Shown one piece after another: positions 1-8,803 of a stretch of DNA of 50,011 nucleotides. The first letter of the stretch is position 1, and each line of letters opens with the position of its first letter. The stretch is taken from contig PBFM01000023.1 of the NCBI GenBank assembly GCA_002718655.1, positions 17,426-67,436 of the forward strand, read 5' to 3'. Both the position numbers and the translations under genes were made by a program. The notes under the pieces were generated by a model. It searched no databases and was not told the DNA's origin. It was given only the letters and a program-made list of their open reading frames with translations. Origin of the DNA: Fidelibacterota bacterium. Its GTDB lineage: Bacteria; Fidelibacterota; Marinisomatia; Marinisomatales; UBA1611.

Positions 1-572
1 AAAATGCAAATATATTAAACCAAGAAAAAACTTTACATTTATTTCAGGCAAATATTTGCAAAACATCTTCTTATGAAAAAAGAATAACTAATAAATATGA
101 TATTATTGTTATTAGGGATGTCATTGAGCATATTGAGGAAAAAGAACTAGCTCTGAGAAATATATATAATCTTCTTAAACCTGGGGGAAAATTGTTTGTT
201 TCATTTCCACCAAAATATTGCGCTTATGCTGGCCACCAGCAAACAATACCTAAAATATTAGGTAAGCTTCCATATTTACATTTATTACCAAATCCACTAT
301 ACAAGAGATATTTAAGATTCATAGGATGCGAAGAAAAAAAAATAGATTATCTAATTGCAACGAAAAAAACTAGAATTTCAATAAAAAAAATGAAGCATAT
401 TCTTTCTTCAGTTGGTTATTTTATAATCAAAGAAAGTAACTGGATAATAAGACCTGCATACTCATTTAGATTTGGACTACCAAAAGTTCTAAATCCATTT
501 TCATTTTTGCCAATTTTAGATGAGGTTTTTTGCAATGGTATTTTATTTCTGCTGGTAAAAGAGGATAAATAA
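1..572 (+). CDS. Class I SAM-dependent methyltransferase, C-terminal part (5' truncated by window edge)
   Basis: The reading frame is open from base 3 to the TAA at 570-572, so about 189 residues are visible and the start lies outside the window. The first visible third carries the second half of a Rossmann-fold methyltransferase: YDIIVIRDVIEHI matches the acidic strand-4 motif with its D-x-x-E-H signature, followed by LLKPGGKLFVSFPP, the classical post-motif III 'LkPGG' turn. The SAM-binding GxGxG loop must lie upstream. The C-terminal ~125 residues are basic and hydrophobic, as in methyltransferases acting on lipids, quinones or cell-surface sugars. The substrate cannot be named. The next gene starts 1 bp downstream, suggesting one transcript. 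Confidence 0.8.
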   Translation, partial: NANILNQEKTLHLFQANICKTSSYEKRITNKYDIIVIRDVIEHIEEKELALRNIYNLLKPGGKLFVSFPPKYCAYAGHQQTIPKILGKLPYLHLLPNPLYKRYLRFIGCEEKKIDYLIATKKTRISIKKMKHILSSVGYFIIKESNWIIRPAYSFRFGLPKVLNPFSFLPILDEVFCNGILFLLVKEDK

Positions 573-573
573 T

Positions 574-1086
574 ATGGAATGGTTAGGAATATTATTTCTT
601 TATCTTATATCTGGATTACTAAAAAAGCGTGAACAAGACAAAAAACGTAAAGAAATAGAGTCTGATCCTGAATGGGATTATGAACCAAGTCAGGAAAATA
701 AAAAAGAGGATTCTAATTTCAATACTATAATCAATGAGTTGTTTGAACAGAACCCTTTTACACAAAAGCCGAATTATATGGCTAGTGAGGTGCTTACATC
801 TGACAGCAATAATTTTTCATTTGAAGATACTATGGAAGAGAAAGAAAGTATTGCTGAAGATTTAGTTGGGGATAAAAATGATATAACTAAAATTGATGAG
901 CAATCTAAAGAGTTTGAAAGGAATATATACCACTCTAATCTTTCTCAAAGAAAGGAGTTGCACCTAGGAAACAAATGGAAAAAAAGAATTAATATTAAAA
1001 AAGAATTATTTAACACCAAGAAATCATTAAAAAAATCTATGATTATTAAAGAATTATTAGATAAACCACTAGCACAAAGGGATTAG
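574..1086 (+). CDS. Small membrane-anchored charged protein of unknown function
   Basis: 170 residues, not recognised. An N-terminal hydrophobic stretch (about residues 3-15, WLGILFLYLISGLL) is followed at once by a run of Lys/Arg/Glu (KKREQDKKRK), as expected for a single membrane anchor with the rest cytoplasmic. The remainder is hydrophilic and low in complexity, rich in Glu, Asp, Lys and Asn, and probably largely disordered, with a basic C-terminal third. The ATG lies 1 bp after the upstream methyltransferase stop. The stop codon overlaps the convergent coaE stop by 4 bp. Composition and packing support a real gene, but no function can be assigned. Confidence 0.65.
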   Translation: MEWLGILFLYLISGLLKKREQDKKRKEIESDPEWDYEPSQENKKEDSNFNTIINELFEQNPFTQKPNYMASEVLTSDSNNFSFEDTMEEKESIAEDLVGDKNDITKIDEQSKEFERNIYHSNLSQRKELHLGNKWKKRINIKKELFNTKKSLKKSMIIKELLDKPLAQRD

Positions 1087-1676
1087 CTTATTTGATCGAA
1101 TATTTTTTTTGCCTCTTTTGCTAAATCATCTTGAGTGCTGTTATTATGAATGACAAAATCAGCCATATGGATTTTGTCTTCATCGCTCCACTGCAGGTCT
1201 AATCTTTTTAAGAATTCCTCTCTAGTTAAACCACCTCTAGTCATCACCCTTTCTGTTCGCAATCTTAGGTTAGATGTAACCACTACAACATAATCCATAT
1301 GCGTATCCGCACCTGATTCATATATCAGTGCAGCATCTACACAAAAAACATCATGTTTTCCACTCGCTAATATCTCATCAAAAGTTGAATCAATTATCAA
1401 AAATACATATGGATGGATAATTGTATTCAATCTAAGTTGGTGATTTTCATCTTGAAAGGCAATGCGTGCTAATTTTTGTTTTTCTATTTTTCCATCTTTA
1501 TTCAATATATCTGAACCAAATTCAGCAATTATTTCACCTTGGGCTATCTCATTTGTATTCAATATTTCCTTAGCTATTGCATCTGCATCTAGAATGTATG
1601 CGCCCCATTTTTTAAACAGTTTACTAACAGAAGTTTTTCCAGAACCGATACCACCTGTAAGACCTATTTTAAGCAT
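1083..1676 (-). CDS. coaE: Dephospho-CoA kinase
   Basis: Catalyses the last step of coenzyme A synthesis, ATP-dependent 3'-phosphorylation of dephospho-CoA, in the cytoplasm. The 197-residue protein has the usual family length. The P-loop GGIGSGKT is at residues 8-15 and the characteristic DADAIAKE motif at 30-37, with the catalytic Asp. A later Arg-rich LID (LRTERVMTRGGLTREEF) and the C-terminal DFVIHNN segment, usual for CoaE, are also present. It is the last gene of the minus-strand run from the M23 peptidase. Its ATG overlaps the end of adk by 8 bp, so translation is probably coupled. Identification is secure. Confidence 0.95.
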   Translation of the reverse strand: MLKIGLTGGIGSGKTSVSKLFKKWGAYILDADAIAKEILNTNEIAQGEIIAEFGSDILNKDGKIEKQKLARIAFQDENHQLRLNTIIHPYVFLIIDSTFDEILASGKHDVFCVDAALIYESGADTHMDYVVVVTSNLRLRTERVMTRGGLTREEFLKRLDLQWSDEDKIHMADFVIHNNSTQDDLAKEAKKIFDQIS

Positions 1677-2238
1677 TTTTTTCTACAACTTTTAAAATTC
1701 GTTTCGTAACAATATTAATTTTACCAAGACCATTAATATTGTTTAAGATATTTTTTTTCTTGTAAAAATCTAAAATTGGTGCGGTTTGTTCCCAATAAAT
1801 TTTTTGGCGCTCTATTATTATTTTGATGTTATCATCACTTCTTCCAGAATCATTACCTCTTTTTATTAATCTGGATACAAGTTCGTCTTTTTCAGCATAC
1901 AAGCTTATGGCAAAATCTAGGTTATGGCCCATTTTTTCTAGGATTTTTTCTAAACCAGAGGCTTGATCTATTGTTCTTGGGAACCCATCCAATATATATC
2001 CATTATCACAATCTGTTTCTGATAACCTTTTTTTAACCATCGATAGAAGTGTTTTATCGGGAACCAACCTGCCCTTATCAATAAAGCTGCTAGCTACAAC
2101 GCCAATATTTGAATTTTTTCTAATTTCATCACGGAGTAATGAACCTGTTGATATATGCACAATATTAAAATATTCAATAATTTTTTTAGCCTGTGTTCCT
2201 TTACCAACTCCAGGAGGACCCATAATTAATAACTTCAT
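1669..2238 (-). CDS. adk: Adenylate kinase (short-LID type)
   Basis: Interconverts ATP + AMP and 2 ADP, setting the adenylate energy charge. I chose the internal ATG at 2238, giving 189 residues, because it puts MKLLIMGPPGVGKGT at the N-terminus as in all Adk. The longer frame starts at 2271 inside nupC with an unrelated leader. Visible motifs are the P-loop GPPGVGKGT (7-15), the AMP-site STGSLLRD (30-37), DGFPRT (84-89) and a short LID, RGNDSGRSDDN, with no zinc cysteines. This marks the short class common in the Bacteroidota and relatives. It lies 13 bp after nupC and overlaps coaE, within the nucleoside-salvage run, so it can recharge the nucleotides made by the neighbouring kinases. Confidence 0.94.
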   Translation of the reverse strand: MKLLIMGPPGVGKGTQAKKIIEYFNIVHISTGSLLRDEIRKNSNIGVVASSFIDKGRLVPDKTLLSMVKKRLSETDCDNGYILDGFPRTIDQASGLEKILEKMGHNLDFAISLYAEKDELVSRLIKRGNDSGRSDDNIKIIIERQKIYWEQTAPILDFYKKKNILNNINGLGKINIVTKRILKVVEKNA

Positions 2239-2251
2239 AACAAGATGATTT

Positions 2252-3475
2252 TCATAATAATATACCTGCAATTGTTGCTGTTAGCCATGAAGCTAATGCA
2301 CCACCAACCATAGCTTTAAAACCTAGCTTTGAAATATCTTTTCTTCTATTTGGTGCCATGCCTCCAATACCTCCAAGTTGAATTCCAATAGATCCAAAAT
2401 TTGCAAACCCACACAAAGCATAGCTTGCGATTATTGCACTTCGATTTGAGATTTCATTGTTTTTTATTAACTCACTTAGATTGGAATATGCTATTAACTC
2501 TGTTAAAACTATTTTTTCTCCCATTAGGGTACCTACTATTTTGGCTTCGTTCCAAGGAATTCCCATTGACCAAGCAAGTGGCTGAAATATTATTCCTAAA
2601 ATTTGTTGCATATTAATTGAAAACAAAAAAATCAAGAAATAATTAATCATCGTAATTATGGATACAAAAGCGATGAGCATTGCTGCGACATTTGCTGCTA
2701 ATCTTAACCCATTAGTTGCTCCTTGGCCGAGTGCATCCATAACATTTACTGCTTTTTGATCATGACTTAAATTCAAATTACCCATTGTCTCAGAAATTTC
2801 AGTTTCAGGATATATTATTTTTGCAATTGCCAAAGCAGCAGGAGCTGACATTATGCTTGCTGCAAGCAAGTGCCCTGCAATACCTGGTATAGACTGAAGC
2901 CATAAGACATATAAAGCCAGAACAGAACCTGCAGCTGTTGAAAACCCACCAGTCATAATAGACATTAACTCTGATTTAGTCATGTTTTTTATAAATGGAT
3001 TAATGAGAATTGGTGCCTCTGTTTGTCCAACAAAGATGTTTGCAGAAATGCTCAATGTTTCTGCACCACTCGTTTTCATACTCTTTTCCATAATTTTAGC
3101 AACCCATTTTATGAGAAATTGCATAATGCCAAAATGATATGTTACAGCAATAAGACTTGAAAAAAATATAATCACAGGCAAAGCTCGGAAGGCAAAATTC
3201 ACCATAGCTTCATGGTAACCTACATCAGGAATGAAAGAAGAAAAAAGAAAATTGCTTCCTGCATCAGAGAAACTTATGATTTTTTTAAAAATGGTATCGA
3301 TTTGAGTAAACTTTGTTTTAACAAATGGTACTTTTAAAATAATAATTGCAAAAAACACCTGTAACCCGATACCCCAAGCTATTGTACGGATTTTAATTGC
3401 TTTTCTATTATTTGAAAATAAAAATGCTATTCCTAGCAGAACAATGATTCCTAATAAACCTGTTAATTGCATCAT
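2252..3475 (-). CDS. nupC: Concentrative nucleoside transporter (CNT/NupC family)
   Basis: 407-residue polytopic inner-membrane protein, the usual CNT length. Residues 1-25 form the first membrane helix. The conserved core contains the nucleoside/cation-site helices: SANIFVGQTEAPILINP (the G-Q-T-E-A signature), then the M-T-G-G-F motif, then a second repeat with AYSNLSEL and SYALCGFANFGSIGIQLGG. These families import nucleosides with Na+ or H+. It sits between thymidine kinase and adenylate kinase, downstream of cytidine deaminase and uridine kinase, which fits uptake of pyrimidine and other nucleosides for salvage. Its ATG overlaps the tdk stop by 1 bp (TAATG), implying coupled translation. 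The cation and the nucleoside range cannot be read from the sequence. Confidence 0.94.
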   Translation of the reverse strand: MMQLTGLLGIIVLLGIAFLFSNNRKAIKIRTIAWGIGLQVFFAIIILKVPFVKTKFTQIDTIFKKIISFSDAGSNFLFSSFIPDVGYHEAMVNFAFRALPVIIFFSSLIAVTYHFGIMQFLIKWVAKIMEKSMKTSGAETLSISANIFVGQTEAPILINPFIKNMTKSELMSIMTGGFSTAAGSVLALYVLWLQSIPGIAGHLLAASIMSAPAALAIAKIIYPETEISETMGNLNLSHDQKAVNVMDALGQGATNGLRLAANVAAMLIAFVSIITMINYFLIFLFSINMQQILGIIFQPLAWSMGIPWNEAKIVGTLMGEKIVLTELIAYSNLSELIKNNEISNRSAIIASYALCGFANFGSIGIQLGGIGGMAPNRRKDISKLGFKAMVGGALASWLTATIAGILL

Positions 3476-4038
3476 TAAATATCTTTTGGAGCTTTATAAC
3501 AATTTCTACACCTTGCTTCATACTTATCTAACTCGCCTATGACCACTTGATCTGAGTCTAGAGAAGTTCTTTGAGTGTATGATGCTGGGTTTCCGCAAAC
3601 GACACATATTGCTCGAAGTTTATCCAAATAATCTGCTTCACACATTATTTTAGGCATTGGACCAAACGGAATTCCTCTATAATCAGTATCTAGTCCGGCA
3701 ACAATAACCCGTTTCCCCCCCGATGCTAAAGTTTTACAAACTTGAACAAGTTCATCTTCAAAGAACTGTGCTTCATCAATACCCACAACAGCATCATCTA
3801 TAGATTTTTCAACTATCTCTTTTGGTTTATGAATAATATGAGATTGCATTTTTATTTTGTTATGACTAACTATATGTCCAGAACTATAGCGTGAATCAAT
3901 ATTTGGTTTAAATATTGATACTGACATTTTTGCAATTTCTGCCCTGCGAAGTCTACGAATTAATTCTTCGGTTTTCCCAGAAAACATACTACCGCAGATT
4001 ACTTCTATCCACCCCGAGTTTCTAAGAGATTTATTCAT
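3475..4038 (-). CDS. tdk: Thymidine kinase, type II
   Basis: Phosphorylates thymidine (and deoxyuridine) with ATP. The 187-residue protein has the type II TK fold: P-loop GSMFSGKT at residues 16-23, the GIDEAQFF motif with catalytic Glu89, and a lasso domain with four zinc cysteines at C145, C148, C177 and C180. The whole active site is intact. It overlaps the uridine kinase stop by 4 bp (ATGA) and hands over to nupC by TAATG, so it belongs to a coupled salvage operon. Type II enzymes are normally feedback-inhibited by dTTP; this is family knowledge, not seen here. Confidence 0.96.
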   Translation of the reverse strand: MNKSLRNSGWIEVICGSMFSGKTEELIRRLRRAEIAKMSVSIFKPNIDSRYSSGHIVSHNKIKMQSHIIHKPKEIVEKSIDDAVVGIDEAQFFEDELVQVCKTLASGGKRVIVAGLDTDYRGIPFGPMPKIMCEADYLDKLRAICVVCGNPASYTQRTSLDSDQVVIGELDKYEARCRNCYKAPKDI

Positions 4039-4649
4039 CGTTTTAGTGACGTTATTTTTGACTTGATTATCTTTATGATATCCTGTGAGTTTCCGTCTCC
4101 TTCTACAACTATGTCAGCATATTTTCTTGTTGGTTTCACATACAGTTTATGCATTGGTGCAACAGATTCGATATATTGTTTTTCAACGGATTTCTTTGAT
4201 CTACCTCTTTCTAGAATATCTCTAGTTATTCGTCTTTTAAGTCTAATCTTCTCTGGTGTATCAACAAAAATTTTCATCGTATATAATTTACGAAGTGCAG
4301 GGTAATACAAGGAAAAAATTCCTTCAATAATTATCATTTTAGCGAAGGAGGTTATATTAATAATATCACTTCTTACGTGTCTTGAAAAATCATAAACTGG
4401 TATTTTTACACTTTCCCCGCTTATTAATTTGGAAATATGAGTACAAAGTAATTCAATATCTATTGAATCAGGATGGTCAAAATTTATATCAATTCTTTTT
4501 TCAAGGGGGATATGTCCAAGATCATAATAGTAAGCGTCCTGATTTAGAACCAAAACCTCATTCTTTTCAAACGATTTCTTTATCTGATTTGCGATGAATG
4601 TTTTTCCAGAACCAGTCCCACCAGAGATTCCCATTATAACTGGTTTCAT
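4035..4649 (-). CDS. udk: Uridine/cytidine kinase
   Basis: Phosphorylates uridine and cytidine to UMP and CMP. The 204-residue protein has the length and motifs of bacterial Udk: P-loop GISGGTGSGKT (7-17), NQDAYYYDLGHIP with the catalytic/substrate Asp, the NFDHPDSID motif, and the VPVYDFSRHVR-like segment (here IPVYDFSRHVR). The arginine-rich IRLKRRITRDILERGRS closes the ATP site. It overlaps cdd and tdk by 4 bp (ATGA) at both ends, an unusually clean coupled arrangement. With Cdd upstream, imported cytidine can go either directly to CMP or through uridine to UMP. Confidence 0.96.
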   Translation of the reverse strand: MKPVIMGISGGTGSGKTFIANQIKKSFEKNEVLVLNQDAYYYDLGHIPLEKRIDINFDHPDSIDIELLCTHISKLISGESVKIPVYDFSRHVRSDIINITSFAKMIIIEGIFSLYYPALRKLYTMKIFVDTPEKIRLKRRITRDILERGRSKKSVEKQYIESVAPMHKLYVKPTRKYADIVVEGDGNSQDIIKIIKSKITSLKR

Positions 4650-5029
4650 TTTAGGAATGTGTTATCAAAGGCATCGGGAAGAATTTCAATACTATAAACC
4701 GTTTTCATATAGCCAGTTTTATTACAAATGTAGATTGGGATATTTCTACAGAGATCCCATACCACTTGTCTACATGCGCCGCAAGGCATTCCACCATTTT
4801 CTGTAGCGACTGCTAAAGATGTAATTTTTTTATATCCTGCTGAAATTGCGTTATAAATGGCTACTCTTTCTGCACAACATGTGAGGCCATAGCTTGAAGA
4901 CTCAATATTACATCCTCCAAATATTAATCCATTTTCTGTTTGTACTGCAGCCCCGACTTTGTATTTTGAGTATGGAGAATGCGATTTTTCACGCATTGCA
5001 ATCGCCATATCAGTAAGTTTTTTCTTCAT
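4646..5029 (-). CDS. cdd: Cytidine deaminase
   Basis: Hydrolytic deamination of cytidine and deoxycytidine to uridine and deoxyuridine. The 127-residue form is the homotetrameric type. Zinc ligands and catalytic Glu are present in CCAERVA (C52, E54) and PCGACRQ (C83, C86). The substrate-binding motif NIESSSYGLT precedes them. The ATG at 5029 overlaps the 3' end of the rhomboid gene by 20 bp, and the stop overlaps udk by 4 bp. Its place between an envelope protease and uridine kinase puts it at the head of the salvage part of the operon. Confidence 0.96.
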   Translation of the reverse strand: MKKKLTDMAIAMREKSHSPYSKYKVGAAVQTENGLIFGGCNIESSSYGLTCCAERVAIYNAISAGYKKITSLAVATENGGMPCGACRQVVWDLCRNIPIYICNKTGYMKTVYSIEILPDAFDNTFLK

Positions 5030-5681
5030 TATACTTAAACCGAAAAGTTTGAAATATTCTTATTGTACCTATGCCAAAGATAAATCCTCCAATGTGTGCA
5101 AACCAAGCAACACCACCAGTGGTATTTATTCCAATGTTATTTAATCCTTCTGACAATTGTATCAAAAACCAAAAGCCTAATACAATCCGAGCTGGAACAA
5201 TTAACCTCGTAATAAAGAAAATTATTATGGCAAGAACATATACTCTAGCCTTAGGGAATTTTAGCATATATGCACCTAATATACCTGCAATGGCTCCACT
5301 TGCTCCAACCATTGGAATGGCAGATGATGAATCTATGAAAAATTGTGTCATAGTTGCGGCAATACCGCAAAATACGTAAAAATTTAAAAATCTTATATGT
5401 CCGAGAATACTCTCAATATTATCTCCAAAAATATATAAAAACCACATATTACCAATTATGTGTCCAAATCCACCATGCATGAACATTGAAGTAATGATGT
5501 CCATAGGATTAAAGTTATTGGGCACAAATCCAAATTTCAAAATTAATGACCGACCCATATTCGGATTATTTCCTGAAACATAGAATTGAAATAAAAATAC
5601 AATTATGTTTAAAATGATTATTGAATATGTAACAAAAGGATATAATACTCTAGGGTTATCATCTTTATAAGGAAAAAACAC
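5010..5681 (-). CDS. Rhomboid-family intramembrane serine protease
   Basis: 223-residue polytopic protein with six predicted membrane helices, the bacterial rhomboid core. The catalytic dyad is Ser128 in GASGAIAG and His196 in AHIGGF. The oxyanion-hole residues are H74 and N78 in GHIIGNMWFL, preceded by the SMFMHGG loop. The start is GTG at 5679-5681, overlapping the M23 peptidase stop (TAGTG); the MFFPYKDDNP N-terminus it gives is typical of the family. Rhomboids cleave membrane proteins near or within their transmembrane segment. The natural substrate is unknown. Coupling to the upstream secreted peptidase suggests an envelope role for both. Confidence 0.93.
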   Translation of the reverse strand: MFFPYKDDNPRVLYPFVTYSIIILNIIVFLFQFYVSGNNPNMGRSLILKFGFVPNNFNPMDIITSMFMHGGFGHIIGNMWFLYIFGDNIESILGHIRFLNFYVFCGIAATMTQFFIDSSSAIPMVGASGAIAGILGAYMLKFPKARVYVLAIIIFFITRLIVPARIVLGFWFLIQLSEGLNNIGINTTGGVAWFAHIGGFIFGIGTIRIFQTFRFKYNEEKTY

Positions 5682-7939
5682 TAATAAACTGAAAAATAGA
5701 TAGTTTTATTTGTTTTATTACCTAATTTATCTTTAACCATAAAATCAATTTGATGTGAGCCTTTTTCTAAGGGCCTATCCAAGTTGTACGAAATGGTTTT
5801 TTTAAGTGGTTGGTATGCAGGGTACAATTTATTTCCATTGAGGGTAAGTTCAAATGAGCTTTCTTCTGATTCTATGCCAGATATGCTATCTTCTAATTCT
5901 ATTTTGATTCTATTTACATCTACGCTCTGATATTGGCCTCCATTACCAGGGAATAGTTTTTTAATTTTTGGAGAGTCAAGGTCTTGTATGATAGTTACAG
6001 CGTCCATATTTGACAATTCAGCAGTAATAGTTTGTTTTCTACGATTATTTTCTGATTTTGCATATACCCACTTTTCAGACTTTTGATCAAAATAATATAT
6101 TCCAAGATTGGAGTGTTCAATTAGGTCTCTTGGATATCTTATGCTAACTTGAAAATTTCCTTTCAAAGCGAGGTCGTAGGGTTGTATTTGATATACAGAG
6201 GATATATGAAAACCATCATTTACTTTTACATGGTCCTCAACTTTATCAATCCATACTACATTATTTTGAAAAAATGTCCCAGGCTTTGTTTTTATAGAAC
6301 AATTTCTATCATTAGAAAATGCAACATATTCTTTACCAGGTCCCACAAATTCCAAAGGATATAAAAAACGTGTTTCTCTTGAAAGGTTTCCGTTGGCTAA
6401 TTCCACGTCAATGTATTTCATGTTTTCAACGACGTTGTGTGATAATTTTTCAGTAATAAATGTATTTGGCCTAATCTGGTTCATATCATAGGACATAAAT
6501 GTATTGTCATTTGCAAGTCTTAGTCTAGCTATGGCGGGAACAAAATGATCAATATCTATTTGAAAGAAAATTCCTCTTTCCGTATTGGATATTTTTAAAT
6601 CTGGATTTATATCAATTACACTGATTTTTGATTTAATGTTTGTCCAGTGAAATGGCTCAACCATACCACCTATCTGGTTAATGCCAATAATTTGTAATGC
6701 CCTATTATTTATCATTGAAAGTGGAAGTGTTACATGCAGGCTTTTTTTAACTTGCTCCGAATGTACTATTTCAACTTTTTGATCTGGGAAACCATAGGGT
6801 GTGAAATTATAGATTACAGCATCACGAACTGCAAGTCCACCTCTTTTAGGTGTCAATGCTAAAATAATAATTTTATTATCTCTAAAGACTTCCTCAACAT
6901 CAAGGCTCATTGGGAATGTACCTGCCAGTACACCCTTTACAATTGTCTTATTCCTATATGCGTCATAGATTTTGATTTCAACACTATGGTAGCCAGGAGA
7001 AAGACCCAGAATTCCAGATTTATCAGTTTTGTGAATTGAAGTTTTTTTATGCTCAGGTAGGCGGTATAATTTTTGGAATTCACCAAGATTTTTTCTTTTT
7101 AGGTCATATTGAATAATCGTTTTGGCGTGTTTTCCCTGATTAAATGGTATTTTATCATAGCTAATTTCAAATTCTAGCTCACCATCAATAAATAGCTCAG
7201 CTTTGTGAAATTGGTATTTATTTCTGGTTCCCTCTCTTTTGTCAATCGCATTTAAAGCAAGCCCAAATTCTCCAAAAATACTAATTGTATCTCCTGCAAA
7301 ATGATATATTCCTTGTTTGTCTCGAAATAATGGTATGATGTTTGTTAATGGGCTTGCATTAATTAAGGCGCCCTGTGAAATTGGAATAAAAGCCAGCTCT
7401 TTTGGAATAGGTCTAATTTGATCTTCTAAATTATAGGCTGAGGTCAATGGATTTAGTGGAATGCTTTTACTATTTCGATATTCAAAATGTATATGAGGTG
7501 CGAAGGAATGACCTGTATTCCCTGAATAGCCTATTAGATCTCCTTTTTTTAAAGGGAATTCTCTAGAAGAAAATTGAGTATCAACATTATAACTCAAACG
7601 CTTTGCCTGTTGAAGTCTCCAAACCTTTTCGATAATAGGTGTAAATGATTCTAGATGGCCATAAACGACTTCGTGTCCTGTGATTGTTCTCTGGTAGATA
7701 GCTTTACCATAACCATTATAATTGGAACGTATTCTACTAATGTAACCGTCTTCAACTGCAAGCACTTCCATCCCTATCTTCCCTTTGGTCTTTATATCAA
7801 TGCCCATATGAAAATGATCATCTCTATTTTCACCAAAGTTTGAAGTAAAGTGCTTTTCAAGAGTTGTGGGCCAAAGAACTCCTTGTGATGAAGAGGTGCT
7901 AAAGACCACTAGGAAAATTAGAATAAAGTATTGTTTCAT
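5681..7939 (-). CDS. Secreted M23-family zinc metallopeptidase with long C-terminal region
   Basis: 752 residues with a signal peptide (MKQYFILIFLVVFSTSSSQG). The LytM/M23 domain lies near the N-terminus, about residues 25-160, with zinc ligands H44 and D48 (HMGID) and H151 in HIHFE, plus H95 in YGHL and H149. The active site is complete, so it probably cleaves peptidoglycan cross-links rather than acting as an inactive activator. The ~590 residues that follow look like beta-sandwich segments (for example LFPGNGGQYQSVDVNRIKIE near the C-terminus, Ig-like), a layout seen in FCB-group M23 proteins. It is the first gene of the minus-strand run toward coaE. The C-terminal ligand is unknown. Confidence 0.9.
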   Translation of the reverse strand: MKQYFILIFLVVFSTSSSQGVLWPTTLEKHFTSNFGENRDDHFHMGIDIKTKGKIGMEVLAVEDGYISRIRSNYNGYGKAIYQRTITGHEVVYGHLESFTPIIEKVWRLQQAKRLSYNVDTQFSSREFPLKKGDLIGYSGNTGHSFAPHIHFEYRNSKSIPLNPLTSAYNLEDQIRPIPKELAFIPISQGALINASPLTNIIPLFRDKQGIYHFAGDTISIFGEFGLALNAIDKREGTRNKYQFHKAELFIDGELEFEISYDKIPFNQGKHAKTIIQYDLKRKNLGEFQKLYRLPEHKKTSIHKTDKSGILGLSPGYHSVEIKIYDAYRNKTIVKGVLAGTFPMSLDVEEVFRDNKIIILALTPKRGGLAVRDAVIYNFTPYGFPDQKVEIVHSEQVKKSLHVTLPLSMINNRALQIIGINQIGGMVEPFHWTNIKSKISVIDINPDLKISNTERGIFFQIDIDHFVPAIARLRLANDNTFMSYDMNQIRPNTFITEKLSHNVVENMKYIDVELANGNLSRETRFLYPLEFVGPGKEYVAFSNDRNCSIKTKPGTFFQNNVVWIDKVEDHVKVNDGFHISSVYQIQPYDLALKGNFQVSIRYPRDLIEHSNLGIYYFDQKSEKWVYAKSENNRRKQTITAELSNMDAVTIIQDLDSPKIKKLFPGNGGQYQSVDVNRIKIELEDSISGIESEESSFELTLNGNKLYPAYQPLKKTISYNLDRPLEKGSHQIDFMVKDKLGNKTNKTIYFSVY

Positions 7940-8062
7940 TAATAAATATTGTACTGCAATTTATTTAGGGTAAGTGGAATTTGACAATGAGGGATTTGTT
8001 TCATGGTCATAGTTAATGTAAACTCTATAAATTTATTTTATTAATAAAAAAAAGGATTAAGA

Positions 8063-8758
8063 ATGAAGAAAATCATTTCAATTGTACTTTTTTTAATTTC
8101 ATCCTCTATTAGTTTTGGAGCTGTGGGTCTTGGTTTGCAATTTGGACAAGGTCAATTCGTAATTGAGCCATCCCAATCGACCAAAAATCTAACATTGTCC
8201 ACTGCCGTGATGACTACCTCAAAAATTGAAAATCCTTATCAACTAGGTATCTTCGCTTACATTGATGTCCTTCCTTTTATTGATTTTGAGATTGATGCGC
8301 AAGCTCAATGGGCAGAATATCAATTTGATTTTAATAATCCTATAGAAATTGGGCCATATGATTTTATATGGTCCAACGCATCAGTGCACCTGACGGCATA
8401 CAGAGATGCATTGAAATTAGGGATCCCATTTTTGGCAAAAGCTAAATTACTTTATGGTGCTGGGTATGGATTATATCAAACTACGCCATTAATGACCATT
8501 GACTTAATGGAGCAATTATTAGGGGGTGATTTATCAGCAGACCCAACTAATTTAGATCAAAAAGAAATAGTAAATTTTTTAGAAGAAAACACAATAGAAA
8601 ATACAGGTGTCCATGCTCAGTTATCTTTTCAATTCAAAGTATTGTTCATAGATACGCATGTTTTTTATCGCCATGTTTTTTTAGATAGTGATCAAGAATT
8701 GGCACCAGGGATATCCGATTTTGGATCTTTTAATGTTCGTGCTGGAATAGGTTTTTAA
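8063..8758 (+). CDS. Secreted, probable outer-membrane beta-barrel protein
   Basis: 231 residues with a clear signal peptide (MKKIISIVLFLISSSISFG, cleavage before AVGLG). The rest alternates polar and aromatic residues in short strands, for example WAEYQFDFNN and FKVLFIDTHVFYRHVF, and ends in NVRAGIGF. A terminal Phe is typical of outer-membrane barrels. An AAAGGATT ribosome site stands before the ATG. It is a single gene, divergent from the M23 peptidase and convergent with the amidinotransferase. I do not recognise the family. A transport, lipid or structural role are all possible. Confidence 0.75.
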   Translation: MKKIISIVLFLISSSISFGAVGLGLQFGQGQFVIEPSQSTKNLTLSTAVMTTSKIENPYQLGIFAYIDVLPFIDFEIDAQAQWAEYQFDFNNPIEIGPYDFIWSNASVHLTAYRDALKLGIPFLAKAKLLYGAGYGLYQTTPLMTIDLMEQLLGGDLSADPTNLDQKEIVNFLEENTIENTGVHAQLSFQFKVLFIDTHVFYRHVFLDSDQELAPGISDFGSFNVRAGIGF

Positions 8759-8803
8759 TTATACAAAAATAAGATTTGTTAGCCATTTTTTGGTCTTCAA
8801 CAG

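Noticed and set aside
1462-1695. 77-residue plus-strand frame inside coaE/adk
   Set aside because: Antisense shadow of coaE, which has complete P-loop and catalytic motifs; no ribosome site or family pattern.
5071-5379. 102-residue plus-strand frame inside the rhomboid gene
   Set aside because: Antisense to a well-supported gene; its sequence mirrors the membrane helices.
7981-7986. TTGACA as a -35 box before the gene at 8063
   Set aside because: No -10 box at 16-18 bases; too weak to list as a promoter.
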